Notes: generated from the sequence alone by a model not told the origin. A stretch of 64,000 bases of DNA from Streptomonospora nanhaiensis (GCF_026642255.1 NZ_CP113264.1:5208001-5272000), one strand, 5' to 3'. Shown: positions 1 to 8,130, counted from the stretch's first letter. Numbers and translations: made by a program.

Positions 1-110
1 AGCCCACCACCCTGCGCTGGGTCCTGGTGCACATGATCGAGGAGACCGCCCGCCACAACGGGCACCTGGACCTGCTGCGCGAACTCGCCGACGGGGTGAC
101 CGGCGAGTAG
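1..110 (+). CDS. DinB/DUF664 family protein, C-terminal fragment
   Basis: Only the last 35 codons are inside the window, ending at the TAG at 108-110. They read TLRWVLVHMIEETARHNGHL and onward to DGVTGE. The pattern of a WVLVHM-type helix followed by EETARHNGHLD is the usual last helix of DUF664/DinB-like proteins, small four-helix metal-binding proteins. In actinobacteria some of these are mycothiol-dependent transferases or hydrolases. The histidines in ARHNGH would be part of the metal site in that family. The substrate cannot be inferred. The gene converges on the padR-like gene with about 90 bases between them. Family assignment is fairly secure; function is not. Confidence 0.6.
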   Translation, partial: PTTLRWVLVHMIEETARHNGHLDLLRELADGVTGE

Positions 111-201
111 GGCGGGACCGGAACCGGGGCCGGACCGCGGAGGGCCCGTGCCGACCGCTGGAAACCCAGGGTCGTGTCCACGGGCCCCCGGCGTCCCCGG
201 C

Positions 202-999
202 TCAGAGGCCGGCGTCCTCCTCGGGGTCCGGCTCCGGGGCGGTGTCCTCCTCGGCCAGGATCAGGTAGAGGTTGCGCCGTGTCTCGGCCAGGAGCCGCTT
301 GGCGCGGTCCAGCTGGTCGTCGGTGCCCGCCTGGGCGACCTGGGCGGCGGCCGCCGCCAGCTGGTACGCCAGGCCGCCGATCTCCTCGTAGCGGGACCGG
401 CTGTCCGCGTGGGCGTCCGCACCCGCCTCCCAGGGCGGGGTGAGCCCGGCGCCGTTCTCGTCCAGGTAGGCGATGCCCTCCTCGGTGAGCCGGTAGGGAC
501 GGCGACGCCCCTCCCCCTCCTCCTGTGCGACCAGGCCCTCGTCCTCCAGCTGCTGGAGCATCGGGTAGACGGACCCGGGGCTGGGCCGCCACATGCCGCC
601 GCTGCGATCGCGGCCCTCGCGGATGATCTCGTAGCCGCTGCGCGGCTCCTCGGCGATGAGCAGCAGGATGCCGGTGCGGACGTCGCCGCGCCGGGCCCGG
701 CGCCCGTCGCCGCGACCGCCCCGGTGGCCGCCGGGACCGTGTCCGAAACCGCCGAACGGGCCCCCGAAGGGGACTCCCGCCCCTCCCCAGGGTCCGCCTC
801 CCGGCGGGACTCCGGGAGGCGGCGGGGGCGGCGGCGGTCCGAACTGCGCCCGGTCGCCGCCGTGCTCGTGTCCGTACTCGTGCGGGTGGGGGCCGCGGTG
901 CGCGTCGGCCGGGTGCCGGTCCCAGGGACGCCGCGCACGCTCGGAGCGTCCGCCGCGTGCGTTCCAGGACCAGGGGCCGGGAAGTGCCATGGCGCTCAT
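202..999 (-). CDS. PadR family transcriptional regulator
   Basis: 265-residue protein. Residues about 105-180 form the PadR winged helix: RGDVRTGILLLIAEEPRSGYEII, then the recognition region PSPGSVYPMLQQLEDEGLV and the wing RRRPYRLTEEG. Residues 1-104 are low-complexity, with a run of eight prolines near 55 and Gly/Arg-rich sequence just before the domain, as in many actinobacterial PadR proteins. The C-terminal part is the predicted dimerisation helix. The ATG at 999 has an AAGGAGA ribosome site 6-8 bases upstream; a second ATG three codons in is possible. PadR proteins usually repress their own gene and a neighbouring transporter or detoxification gene, but no such partner is adjacent. The AT-rich leader holds palindromes that may be its operator. 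Confidence 0.88.
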   Translation of the reverse strand: MSAMALPGPWSWNARGGRSERARRPWDRHPADAHRGPHPHEYGHEHGGDRAQFGPPPPPPPPGVPPGGGPWGGAGVPFGGPFGGFGHGPGGHRGGRGDGRRARRGDVRTGILLLIAEEPRSGYEIIREGRDRSGGMWRPSPGSVYPMLQQLEDEGLVAQEEGEGRRRPYRLTEEGIAYLDENGAGLTPPWEAGADAHADSRSRYEEIGGLAYQLAAAAAQVAQAGTDDQLDRAKRLLAETRRNLYLILAEEDTAPEPDPEEDAGL

Positions 1000-1012
1000 G
1001 CTGTTCTCCTTC

Positions 1013-1063
1013 TATCGATACAGAGAGACTGTCTACTCTGTTCTGATAGCTCAAAGATATATC
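1013..1063 (-). promoter_or_regulatory. AT-rich leader of padR-like gene with two short palindromes
   Basis: Immediately upstream of the PadR start the base composition falls sharply compared with the surroundings. Two perfect 8-bp palindromes are visible: TATCGATA at 1013-1020 and GATATATC at 1056-1063. PadR proteins bind AT-rich dyads, often in their own promoter, so this is a plausible autoregulatory operator. No clear -35/-10 pair was identified. The operator role is inference from position and symmetry only. Confidence 0.4.
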
Positions 1064-1099
1064 GTTAACTTTCTTCCGGCAAGTCCCGGACACAGAAGA

Positions 1100-1134
1100 A
1101 TCCCCGTGGGCCGCACCGCGCGGCTCACGGGGAT
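1100..1134 (-). terminator. Terminator hairpin after dnaE
   Basis: 15-base arms at 1100-1114 and 1120-1134 with one mismatch and a 5-base loop, lying 15 bases past the dnaE stop codon. There is no clear U-tract on the minus strand, which is common in high-GC actinobacteria. Confidence 0.65.
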
Positions 1135-1149
1135 CCTGATCGCTCGGGG

Positions 1150-4100
1150 TCAGTAGTCGACCGCGTACGCCCCCAGCAGGCTCTTCACCTCGCCGTTGAA
1201 CTCCGGGGAGATCCGCACCGAGTAGCGGTCCACGGCGTAGATCCTCGACCGGACCGGGTTGTCCACCCTGATCCGCACCGGTGTCGCCCCCTGGTGGCTG
1301 GCCAGCACCTGGCGCAGGTCGACGACCAGGTCCGGGGTGAGGCGCTTCTCGTCCACGGTCAGCAGCACCGGCGGCTCACCCTCGGTGATGTGCGAGATGT
1401 CCAGGATCGACATCTCCGAGGCGAACATCGACCACGTGCCGTCCCGGTCGTTCAGGCGGCCCTTGACCGTGACCGCCGTGTCCTCCAGCAGGGCCTCCAC
1501 GTACAGGGGGTAGGTCTTGGGGAAGAACAGCACCTCCATGGAGGCGTCCAGGTCCTCCACCGTGGCGATGGCCCACTGGTTGCCCGCCTTGTTGGTGCGC
1601 TTGTCCACCTTGGAGATCAGGCCGGAGATCCGCACCTCACCGCGTTCGCGGCCCAGGTCACCGGCGACGATCTGCGCGATGGACGTGTCCCGCGACCGCG
1701 CCAGGACGCGCTCCGCCCCCGCCAGCGGGTGGCTGGACACGTACAGGCCCAGCATCTCCCGCTCGAACGCCAGCTTGGTCTTGCGGTCCCACTCCTCGTC
1801 CCCCCAGTTGATGTTGAGGCCGATGGGGGTGGAGTCGCCGCCCTCCTCCGCACCGCCGAACAGGTCGAACTGGCCGTGCGCCTCCTGCTTCTTGGAGCTG
1901 ATCATGCCGTCGACCGCGGTCTCGTGGTGGCGGTACAGCTCACGTCGCGGCTGACCGAGCGAGTCGAACCCGCCCGCCTTGATCAGCGACTCGATGACCC
2001 TCTTGTTGCAGGCCGCCAGCTCGATCTTGGCCAGGAAGTCGGTGAAGGACGTGTACTTGCCCTTCTCCGTACGGGTCTTGACGATGGAGTTGACCACGTT
2101 GGCGCCGACGTTGCGGACGGCGCCCATGCCGAAGCGGATGTCCTTGCCCACCGGTGTGAAGCGCAGACCCGACTCGTTGACGTCCGGGGGGAGCACCTTG
2201 ATGCCCTGCGCCCGGCACTCCGCCAGGTAGACCGCCATCTTGTCCTTGTCGTCGCTGACCGAGGTCAGCAGCGCGGCCATGTACGCGGCCGGGTAGTTGG
2301 CCTTGAGGTAGGCGGTCCAGTAGGAGACCAGCGCGTAGCCGGCGGCGTGCGACTTGTTGAACGCGTACCCGGCGAACGGGAGCATGACGTCCCACAGGGC
2401 CTGAACGGCCTCCCTGGAGAATCCCCTCTCCATGGCACCGGGGAAGAACTTGGCCTCCTCCTCCTCCAGCGCCTCCTTCTTCTTCTTGCCCATCGCGCGG
2501 CGCATGAGGTCGGCGCCGCCCAGCGTGTAGCCGGCCAGCTGCTGGGCGATGGCCATGATCTGCTCCTGATACACGATCAGGTGGAAGGTCTCCTGGAGGA
2601 TCGGCTCCAGGGCGTCCTTCAGCTCCGGGTGGATCGCGGTGACCTCCTGGCGCCCGTTCGACCGGTCGGCGTAGTCGTTGTGCGCGTTCGCGGCCATCGG
2701 GCCGGGCCGGTACAGGGCGTTGACCGCCGCGATGTCACCGAACTTCTTCGGCTGCATCCGCTTGAGCAGGTTGCGCATCGCGCCGCCGTCCAGCTGGAAC
2801 ACGCCCAGGGTGTCGCCGCGCGAGAGGAGCTGGTAGGTCTTCTTGTCGTCCAGCGGAAGCTTGATGAGGTCGATGTCGACCCCCTCCGCCTCCTTGATGC
2901 TCTTGACCGCGTCGTCCATGATCGTCAGGTTGCGCAGGCCCAGGAAGTCCATCTTGAGCAGGCCCATGTCCTCGCACTGAGGATAGGGAAAGCCCGTGAT
3001 GATGGCACCGTCGTTGTCCCGCTTGTGCAGCGGGATGACGTCGAGCAGGGGCTCCTTGGACAGGATGACGCCCGCCGCGTGCACGCCGGTGCCGCGTGTC
3101 AGGCCCTCGATACCCCGCGCGGTCTCCATGACCTTGTTGACCTGCGGGTCGTTCTCGACGAGGCTGCGCAGCTCGGTCGTCTCCGAGTAGCGCTCGTGCT
3201 CGGTGTTGAACACCGCGTCGAGCGGGATCTCCTTGCCGCCGACCGCGGCCGGGAACGCCTTCGTGATCTGGTCGCCCACCGAGTAGGGCATGCCCAGGAT
3301 GCGGGTGGAGTCCTTCACCGCGGCCTTGGCCTTGATGGTGCCGAAGGTGAGGATCTGGGCGACGCGCTCCTCGCCGTACAGCCGCGTGACGTACTCGATC
3401 ATCTCGCCGCGCCGACGCTCGTCGAAGTCCAGGTCGACATCGGGCATGGACACGCGCTCGGGGTTGAGGAACCGCTCGAACAGCAGGCCGTGCTCGAGCG
3501 GGTCGAGGTCGGTGATGCCGAGGACGTAGGCGATCATCGACCCGGCCGCCGAGCCGCGCCCCGGGCCCAGGGCGATCTTGCTCTTGCGCGCGTACTGGCA
3601 GATGTCGGCGACCACGAGGAAGTAGGCCGGGAAGCCCATCTCGTTGATGATCGCCAGCTCGAACTCGACCCGCTTCTGGACCTCCTCGCCCGCCCCGTCC
3701 GGGTAGCGCGTCGGAAGCAGCCGCTGGACCTCCTTGGCCAGCCAGGAGGCCTGGGACTCCCCCTCGGGCACCGGGAAGACCGGCATGAGGTCCCGGTGCT
3801 TGAACACGGCGTCGTAGGCGTTGGGATCGACGCGCTCGGCGATGAGCAGGGTGTTCTTGCACCCCTGCTTCCACTCGTCGAAGTCGAGGATGCCGCGCAT
3901 CTCGTCGGCGGTCTTGAGGTAGTAGCCCGAGCCGTTGAACCGGAACCGGGTGGGGTCGTCCAGGTTCTTGCCCACGCCCACCGCCAGCAGGGCGTCGTGC
4001 GCCGCCGCCTGGTTCTCGTACACGTAGTGGGAGTCGTTGGTGACCAGCGGCGGGATGTTCAGCTCGCGGCCGACCTTGAGGAGGCCGTCGCGGACCTCCT

Positions 4101-4713
4101 TCTCGATGCTCACACCGTGGTCCATCAGCTCCAGGAAGACGTTGTCCCGGCCGAAGATGTCCTGGAGCCCGGCCGCGTACTCGATGGCCTCCTTCTCCTG
4201 GCCCAGCCGCAGCCGCGTCTGCACGCCGCCCGACGGGCAGCCCGTGGAGACGATGATGCCCTCGTTGTACTCCTGCATGAGCTCCAGGTCCATGCGGGGC
4301 TTCATGTAGTAGCCCTCCATGGACGCCAGCGAGGACATCCGGAAGAGGTTGCGCAGCCCGGTCTCGTTCTGCGCCAGCATCGTCATGTGGAGAAAGCGTC
4401 CGCCACCCGAGATGTCCTTGGCACCCTCGGTCGAGGCGTCGTCGGAGGTGTTGGACCGCCCCCAGAACACGCGCTTCTTGTGGAACCTGGATTCGGGCGC
4501 CACGTACGCCTCGATGCCGATGATCGGCTTGACACCGGTGCCCTTGGACTGCTGGTAGAACTCGTAGGCGCCGAACATGTTGCCGTGGTCGGTCATGGCG
4601 ACCGCCGGCATCCCCAACCGCGCCGCCTCCTTGAAGAGGGGCTTCAACTTCGCGGCGCCGTCCAGCATCGAGTACTCGGTGTGGACGTGCAGATGGGTGA
4701 AGGAGTCGGCCAT
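1150..4713 (-). CDS. dnaE: DNA polymerase III subunit alpha
   Basis: 1187 residues, full length for DnaE1, the replicative polymerase catalytic subunit. The N-terminus carries the PHP domain (HLHVHTEYSMLDG, then TDHGNM). Its metal-binding histidines appear intact, consistent with the intrinsic PHP proofreading exonuclease known for actinobacterial DnaE1. The polymerase acidic triad is visible as PDVDLDFD (D425, D427) and KMDFLGL (D589). QFDLF at 948-952 matches the beta-clamp binding motif. OB-fold and C-terminal regions follow. The ATG at 4713 begins MADSFTHLHVHTE as in homologues. It is followed by its own terminator hairpin and appears monocistronic. Identity is certain. Confidence 0.98.
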   Translation of the reverse strand: MADSFTHLHVHTEYSMLDGAAKLKPLFKEAARLGMPAVAMTDHGNMFGAYEFYQQSKGTGVKPIIGIEAYVAPESRFHKKRVFWGRSNTSDDASTEGAKDISGGGRFLHMTMLAQNETGLRNLFRMSSLASMEGYYMKPRMDLELMQEYNEGIIVSTGCPSGGVQTRLRLGQEKEAIEYAAGLQDIFGRDNVFLELMDHGVSIEKEVRDGLLKVGRELNIPPLVTNDSHYVYENQAAAHDALLAVGVGKNLDDPTRFRFNGSGYYLKTADEMRGILDFDEWKQGCKNTLLIAERVDPNAYDAVFKHRDLMPVFPVPEGESQASWLAKEVQRLLPTRYPDGAGEEVQKRVEFELAIINEMGFPAYFLVVADICQYARKSKIALGPGRGSAAGSMIAYVLGITDLDPLEHGLLFERFLNPERVSMPDVDLDFDERRRGEMIEYVTRLYGEERVAQILTFGTIKAKAAVKDSTRILGMPYSVGDQITKAFPAAVGGKEIPLDAVFNTEHERYSETTELRSLVENDPQVNKVMETARGIEGLTRGTGVHAAGVILSKEPLLDVIPLHKRDNDGAIITGFPYPQCEDMGLLKMDFLGLRNLTIMDDAVKSIKEAEGVDIDLIKLPLDDKKTYQLLSRGDTLGVFQLDGGAMRNLLKRMQPKKFGDIAAVNALYRPGPMAANAHNDYADRSNGRQEVTAIHPELKDALEPILQETFHLIVYQEQIMAIAQQLAGYTLGGADLMRRAMGKKKKEALEEEEAKFFPGAMERGFSREAVQALWDVMLPFAGYAFNKSHAAGYALVSYWTAYLKANYPAAYMAALLTSVSDDKDKMAVYLAECRAQGIKVLPPDVNESGLRFTPVGKDIRFGMGAVRNVGANVVNSIVKTRTEKGKYTSFTDFLAKIELAACNKRVIESLIKAGGFDSLGQPRRELYRHHETAVDGMISSKKQEAHGQFDLFGGAEEGGDSTPIGLNINWGDEEWDRKTKLAFEREMLGLYVSSHPLAGAERVLARSRDTSIAQIVAGDLGRERGEVRISGLISKVDKRTNKAGNQWAIATVEDLDASMEVLFFPKTYPLYVEALLEDTAVTVKGRLNDRDGTWSMFASEMSILDISHITEGEPPVLLTVDEKRLTPDLVVDLRQVLASHQGATPVRIRVDNPVRSRIYAVDRYSVRISPEFNGEVKSLLGAYAVDY

Positions 4714-4852
4714 GGTTCGGGTGCCCCCATGAGGGTCGTAGGTCGGGTGGTATCTCCCGAGCCTACGACTTTCCCACGACGCTCGCGGTCCCCTGTGGAC
4801 GACGAACCGGACTCCCTGCCTGCGAGCGCGGAGCCGGACGGGTCCCCGTGTC

Positions 4853-5083
4853 CTAGATCACGATGCCGTTCTCACGGGCGTAGTGGCGGACGAACGCCTC
4901 CATCTCCGCCTTGGTGAAGCGCAGCGCCTCGGCCCCCGGGTTCTTGGAGTCCCGCAGGGCGACCACCCCGGGAGTGTCCGCGACGAGGACGCACGACTCC
5001 TCGTCTCCGTCGTCGTCGCTGTTGCCTCCACAGGGCTTCACCCACGACAGCTCGCTCAGATCCAGCTCGTACAAGGCGCGCAC
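4853..5083 (-). CDS. DUF397 domain protein
   Basis: About 76 residues. Recognisable DUF397 pattern: LSWVKPCGG, a cysteine (ESCVLVAD), then VALRDSKNPGAEALRFTKAEMEAFV. DUF397 proteins are small acidic partners of XRE-DUF5753 regulators in actinomycetes (Scr1/Scr2-like, AbaA/WhiJ-associated); some antagonise the partner, giving a toxin-antitoxin-like pair. An AGGAG at 5090-5094 lies 6 bases before a GTG at 5083 but touches the ATG at 5089, so the GTG start was chosen; the ATG would add two residues. The gene lies downstream of a second DUF397 gene and the XRE regulator on the same strand, so co-transcription is likely. Confidence 0.82.
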   Translation of the reverse strand: MRALYELDLSELSWVKPCGGNSDDDGDEESCVLVADTPGVVALRDSKNPGAEALRFTKAEMEAFVRHYARENGIVI

Positions 5084-5093
5084 CGACATCTCC

Positions 5094-5342
5094 TCAGCTC
5101 ATCACCGGTAACCGCTCGGCCACAGCGTGCGTGGCTGTTGAGACGATGCCCCTACATCCGTGGCCGGACACCGGCAAGCCGCTCACAATGAGATACCCGC
5201 GATCACAGTCGGACACAGGGGCTTCGAGCATTTCGATCGTCTGCCCACAGGACGGCTGTGACCAGAACCCACCGTTCCAGACCCGCGTCTCCCGCTGCCG
5301 GGCACGAGTTCCCCGGACAACCGCCGTGGGCCGTCCGGCCAC
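5094..5342 (-). CDS. Possible small hypothetical protein between two DUF397 genes
   Basis: An 82-codon open frame starting with GTG fills the gap between the two DUF397 genes, and its stop sits just ahead of the next gene's ribosome site. A GGAG lies 9 bases upstream of the GTG. Third-position GC is roughly 73 percent, well below the housekeeping genes here, so coding signal is weak. No domain is recognised: it has Arg-rich sequence first, then scattered cysteines (PSCGQ, SDCDRG, GHGCRG). It could be a real member of the cassette, a decayed relic, or chance. Confidence 0.25.
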   Translation of the reverse strand: MAGRPTAVVRGTRARQRETRVWNGGFWSQPSCGQTIEMLEAPVSDCDRGYLIVSGLPVSGHGCRGIVSTATHAVAERLPVMS

Positions 5343-5376
5343 CGAGGGTCTCCGGCGGCAGAGGTGGCGGAAGAAG

Positions 5377-5634
5377 TCAGTGCCGTCCGGCGGACCCGAG
5401 GAAGGAACTCCACTCCCCCGAGCCGAAGGAGAAGTGGCCCAGCCCAGGGTTCTTGGAGTCTCTCAGGTGCATGTGGCAGTCCCCATCGGCCACCTCGGCG
5501 CAGTCGCCGCTCTGGCCACTGCTGTAGCGGGACTTCCGCCAGTCCAGCGCCACCTCCACGCACTCGCCACCTTGGTTACTGCTGTAGCTCGACTTCCTCC
5601 ACTGGAAATCAGAGGTTTCGAGCGTCTTCCTCAT
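5377..5634 (-). CDS. DUF397 domain protein with duplicated N-terminal motif
   Basis: 85 residues. The DUF397 signature WRKSxYSSxQxGxCxEVA occurs twice in tandem: FQWRKSSYSSNQGGECVEVA at about 11-30, then LDWRKSRYSSGQSGDCAEVA at about 31-50. One C-terminal half follows (HLRDSKNPGLGHFSFGSGEWSSFL). Normal DUF397 proteins carry the motif once, so this looks like an internal tandem duplication; the DNA of the two copies is also similar. The start overlaps the stop of the upstream XRE gene by 4 bases (ATGA), so translation is coupled to the regulator, as in Scr1/Scr2-type pairs. Family assignment is firm; the effect of the extra half-motif is unknown. Confidence 0.85.
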   Translation of the reverse strand: MRKTLETSDFQWRKSSYSSNQGGECVEVALDWRKSRYSSGQSGDCAEVADGDCHMHLRDSKNPGLGHFSFGSGEWSSFLGSAGRH

Positions 5635-6509
5635 GGTTCTCCCAGCATGCTTGAGATCATGCGCACTGACTCGTCAACAGACAACGCCCTCTCACAGAGC
5701 GCATTGAAAGACAGCGTCCGCTCGATGACCTCCTGGTCAACGGTCGTGATATGCGCGGTTCCAGGAGCTTCGACATAGACAGCACGTTCCTCCGGCAACT
5801 GCAATATCACCATCATTCCACTCAGACCAGCGTGCGCCCGCCTCTCGAACGGCATGACTTGGATCTTGGTGCGCCTGCCCTGCCCTGCTTCAACGAGCCG
5901 CTCGAGTTGAGCCCGGAAGACCACGTCGCTACCGACAGGGCGCTGGATTACCGCTTCGTCCAACACGAACCAGAGCAGAGGCGGAGTCCTCGAGAGCAGA
6001 ATCTCCTGACGCCGCATCCGCCCCTGAACCTGCCTCTCCACCTCCTCGTCGCTCATCGGCGGATAGTAAGAACGAAGCAACTCACGCGCGTAGTCCTCCG
6101 TTTGCAGCAGCCCCGGTACGGTTTGGCTCGCAAAGCCCGTGATCATCGTCGCTTCGGCTTCAAGGACCGTGTAGGGCCGAAACCAGCTCTTGTAGACGTC
6201 GTTGGCGCTCTCCAGCAGGGGCAGTATCCGGCTCAGGGCGCCCCCGGTGTTCAGCGCCTCGTCGCAGCACTCGGTGAACCGGGAGGTGACCTTGTCCCCC
6301 TCCCGGCTCTCCACCGGCGAGCGCTTGGCGGTCTCCACCATGGAGACCATGGACTTCGAGTACGGGATGAGTTCTGCGAGCTGGGCCTGGGTCAGCCCGG
6401 CGGCCTCGCGGTGACGCTTGAGCTCGGTGGCGTAGTACCTCAGAGCCAGTGAAGCCGGGCGCGGCTCGGCCTCGGGCTCCTCTTCCGGGACGAGGTGCAG
6501 GTCGGGCAT
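5631..6509 (-). CDS. XRE family regulator with DUF5753 domain (Scr1-type)
   Basis: 292 residues from the chosen ATG at 6509. Near the N-terminus is an XRE helix-turn-helix (LRYYATELKRHREAAGLTQAQLAELIPYSKSMVSMVETAKRSP). The rest is a DUF5753 domain, shown by ITGFASQTVPGLLQTEDYARELL, RMRRQEILL, WFVLDEAVIQRPVG and VMPFERRAHAGLSGMMVILQLPE. The MPDLHLVP start has GGAG 9 bases upstream; an in-frame start 29 codons further up has weaker support. The gene is followed by two DUF397 genes, the first overlapping by 4 bases. Such pairs occur in many copies in actinomycete genomes and influence development and antibiotic production. GC is lower than in flanking genes, consistent with an accessory cassette. 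Confidence 0.88.
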   Translation of the reverse strand: MPDLHLVPEEEPEAEPRPASLALRYYATELKRHREAAGLTQAQLAELIPYSKSMVSMVETAKRSPVESREGDKVTSRFTECCDEALNTGGALSRILPLLESANDVYKSWFRPYTVLEAEATMITGFASQTVPGLLQTEDYARELLRSYYPPMSDEEVERQVQGRMRRQEILLSRTPPLLWFVLDEAVIQRPVGSDVVFRAQLERLVEAGQGRRTKIQVMPFERRAHAGLSGMMVILQLPEERAVYVEAPGTAHITTVDQEVIERTLSFNALCERALSVDESVRMISSMLGEP

Positions 6510-6784
6510 GGCGAACGCTCCGGAGTGGGCGAGGGAAGAACGAACAGCGCCGTCCAACGCAGACCGGCCTTTCCAGCCTAGATCCGCACTCACCACCGGT
6601 GGAGGCTTTCCACAGACCTGGTTCGGCCACGAGGTCCACAGTCGTTCGCGCCCCGGTCACAGCGGACCGTTCCCAGGCCGCTCCGAACCACAGGGCCCTC
6701 CGGCATGTGGGACACGAAGCCACAGCTCGCACCGTGAACAGGAATCAGTAGCACAGGGCGGACACCGGGATCCAGGCTCAAAGC

Positions 6785-7093
6785 ATGCAGAACACCACCG
6801 CGGTTCCGATCCTGTCCCCGGTCCTGGCCCCCGGAGCCCTGCGCGCCGAGGCCGAGCTCATGGCGGCCGAGGCGGCGCCCCGCCGATTCGCCGTGTGTGC
6901 CATGGACTACGACGAGTCCGACGCGGTCGTCCTCGCCTGGGGCCAGGCGTTCCGCGACGGCCGCGTCACCCTCGTCGGCGACGCGGTACCGGTCCGGGGC
7001 ACCTTCTCCTCTGTCAGGTCCGCCCTGCGCGTGTGCCGAGCACTGGGTGCCCCGCTGCACGTCGCCTGGGTGGATCCCGAACCGGAGGGGTAG
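6785..7093 (+). CDS. Hypothetical protein beside XRE/DUF397 cassette
   Basis: 102 residues, divergent from the XRE-DUF5753 gene. No named domain is recognised. The sequence has high third-position GC typical of a real gene. A predicted alpha/beta core (RFAVCAMDYDESDAVVLAWGQAFRDGRVTLVGD) is followed by SVRSALRVCRALGAPLHVAWVDPEPEG, where the strand-like segment LHVAWVD could close a small sheet. No signal peptide or membrane segment is seen. Short proteins of unknown function often sit next to XRE/DUF397 genes. No ribosome site is obvious, so the start is uncertain. Confidence 0.6.
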   Translation: MQNTTAVPILSPVLAPGALRAEAELMAAEAAPRRFAVCAMDYDESDAVVLAWGQAFRDGRVTLVGDAVPVRGTFSSVRSALRVCRALGAPLHVAWVDPEPEG

Positions 7094-7123
7094 CGGTCGT
7101 TCCGGGTCGGACCCGTCCCTTGC

Positions 7124-7987
7124 TCAGGCGGCGCGGACGCGGCCGGCGAGGGCGCGCAGCCAGGGCTCCCGGAAGCCGGGCTCGCCCGCCAGGACCCGGC
7201 GGAAGCGCTCCCTGGCCTCGGGGGTGCGCCCGTACCTGTGCAGGGCGACCGCGCTGCCGAGGGCTGCGCGGGCCTCCTCGTCCCGCCGGGGCACGGTCAC
7301 ACCCGGATCCGCCCAGCGGTGGCGCCGGAAGGAGTCCTCGGCCTTGGGCTGGGTGTTGCCCAGATAGCCCCACAGCCAACCGGAGACGGACACGTTGCGC
7401 ACCGCGCGGGCGGGAAGCTCCTCCACCCAGTCGGCGTGCTGCTGCCAGCGCCAGGTCTTCGGGCTCGTCTTCCCCCTGGCGGTGACCCCCAGGTAGCGGA
7501 CCTTCGTCCGGATCACGTTCCAGGCGGCGCGCTCGTCGTCGATCCAGTCCCGCAGCTCCCGGTGGAGGTTCCCGAAGGTGGAGCCCGCGGCGACCAGGTC
7601 GACGAGGACCACGGGGCGTTTGCGGCCCGCCAGCCCCGCCGGGGACAGCCCTGCGTCGGCCAGGTTGACGCGCAGCTGCCGCCGCTCCCGCGGGGTGGTC
7701 CTGCGCCCCTCGTACCCGTAGAGGGACAGCGGCAGCCGGTTCAGGCGCTCGGCGTCGGCCGTCCCCGCGAGGACCCCGCCCAGCAGGTCGTACAGGCTGT
7801 CGGGCGAACGGCCGACGAAGAACAGGTCCCCGTCGGCGCTGCGCGCGACGACCTTGGCCGCGCACTCGGTGAGTTCGGCGACGTAGCCGGGGTCGTACTC
7901 CTCGGCCCCGTCTCCGACGAGGGACCCCAGCCGGTCGCCGCCGGCCACGTTCCAGCGGAAGGGGCGGTTCGGTTCGATCTGGTCCAT
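7124..7987 (-). CDS. Uncharacterised protein with PRTase-like motif
   Basis: 287 residues, cytoplasmic. No family is firmly recognised. The segment RPVVLVDLVAAGSTFGNLHRELRDW at about 123-147 resembles the PRPP-binding loop of type I phosphoribosyltransferases: hydrophobic strand, acidic residue, then a glycine/threonine-containing turn. The preceding LFFVGRSPDSLYDLLGGVLAG could be a first nucleotide-binding strand-loop. The middle is Trp/Arg-rich (KTSPKTWRWQQHADWVEELP). The C-terminus (LGSAVALHRYGRTPEARERFRRVLAGEPGFREPWLRALAG) looks like a TPR-type helical repeat. A phosphoribosyltransferase-like fold is inference; an acidic pair (DD), normal in PRTases, is replaced by DL. Confidence 0.6.
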   Translation of the reverse strand: MDQIEPNRPFRWNVAGGDRLGSLVGDGAEEYDPGYVAELTECAAKVVARSADGDLFFVGRSPDSLYDLLGGVLAGTADAERLNRLPLSLYGYEGRRTTPRERRQLRVNLADAGLSPAGLAGRKRPVVLVDLVAAGSTFGNLHRELRDWIDDERAAWNVIRTKVRYLGVTARGKTSPKTWRWQQHADWVEELPARAVRNVSVSGWLWGYLGNTQPKAEDSFRRHRWADPGVTVPRRDEEARAALGSAVALHRYGRTPEARERFRRVLAGEPGFREPWLRALAGRVRAA

Positions 7988-8050
7988 GGCCCCATGGAAC
8001 CAACCGCCGACCGTGCGGCCAAGCGCTTTTCCGGGTGCCGGGGCCCAGGA

Positions 8051-8130
8051 CCCGCGCCACCCGCGCCACCCGCGCCACCCGCGCCACCCGCGCCACCCGC
8101 GCCACCCGCGCCACCCGCGCCACCCGCGCC
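8051..8130. repeat. 9-bp tandem repeat, about 8.9 copies
   Basis: The unit cccgcgcca is repeated eight times without interruption at 8051-8122, plus eight more bases to 8130. It lies in the 246-base divergent gap between the PRTase-like gene (leftward) and the secreted EEP-domain gene (rightward), so it is not inside a chosen coding region. It would stay in frame if translated, but no conserved protein covers it. Copy number is likely to vary between strains. It could alter promoter spacing for either gene. Confidence 0.95.

Noticed and set aside
142..187. 9-base inverted repeat between the DinB-like fragment and padR-like gene as a terminator
   Set aside because: The loop is 28 bases and the stem short for this GC content, so it could be chance.
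1294..4917. A 1207-codon open frame on the plus strand opposite dnaE
   Set aside because: It is antisense to a certain gene; high-GC codon bias leaves long open frames on the opposite strand. Its translation is low-complexity and matches no family.
8051..8130. Tandem array considered as a CRISPR
   Set aside because: Units are 9 bp and contiguous with no spacers, and no cas genes are in the window.
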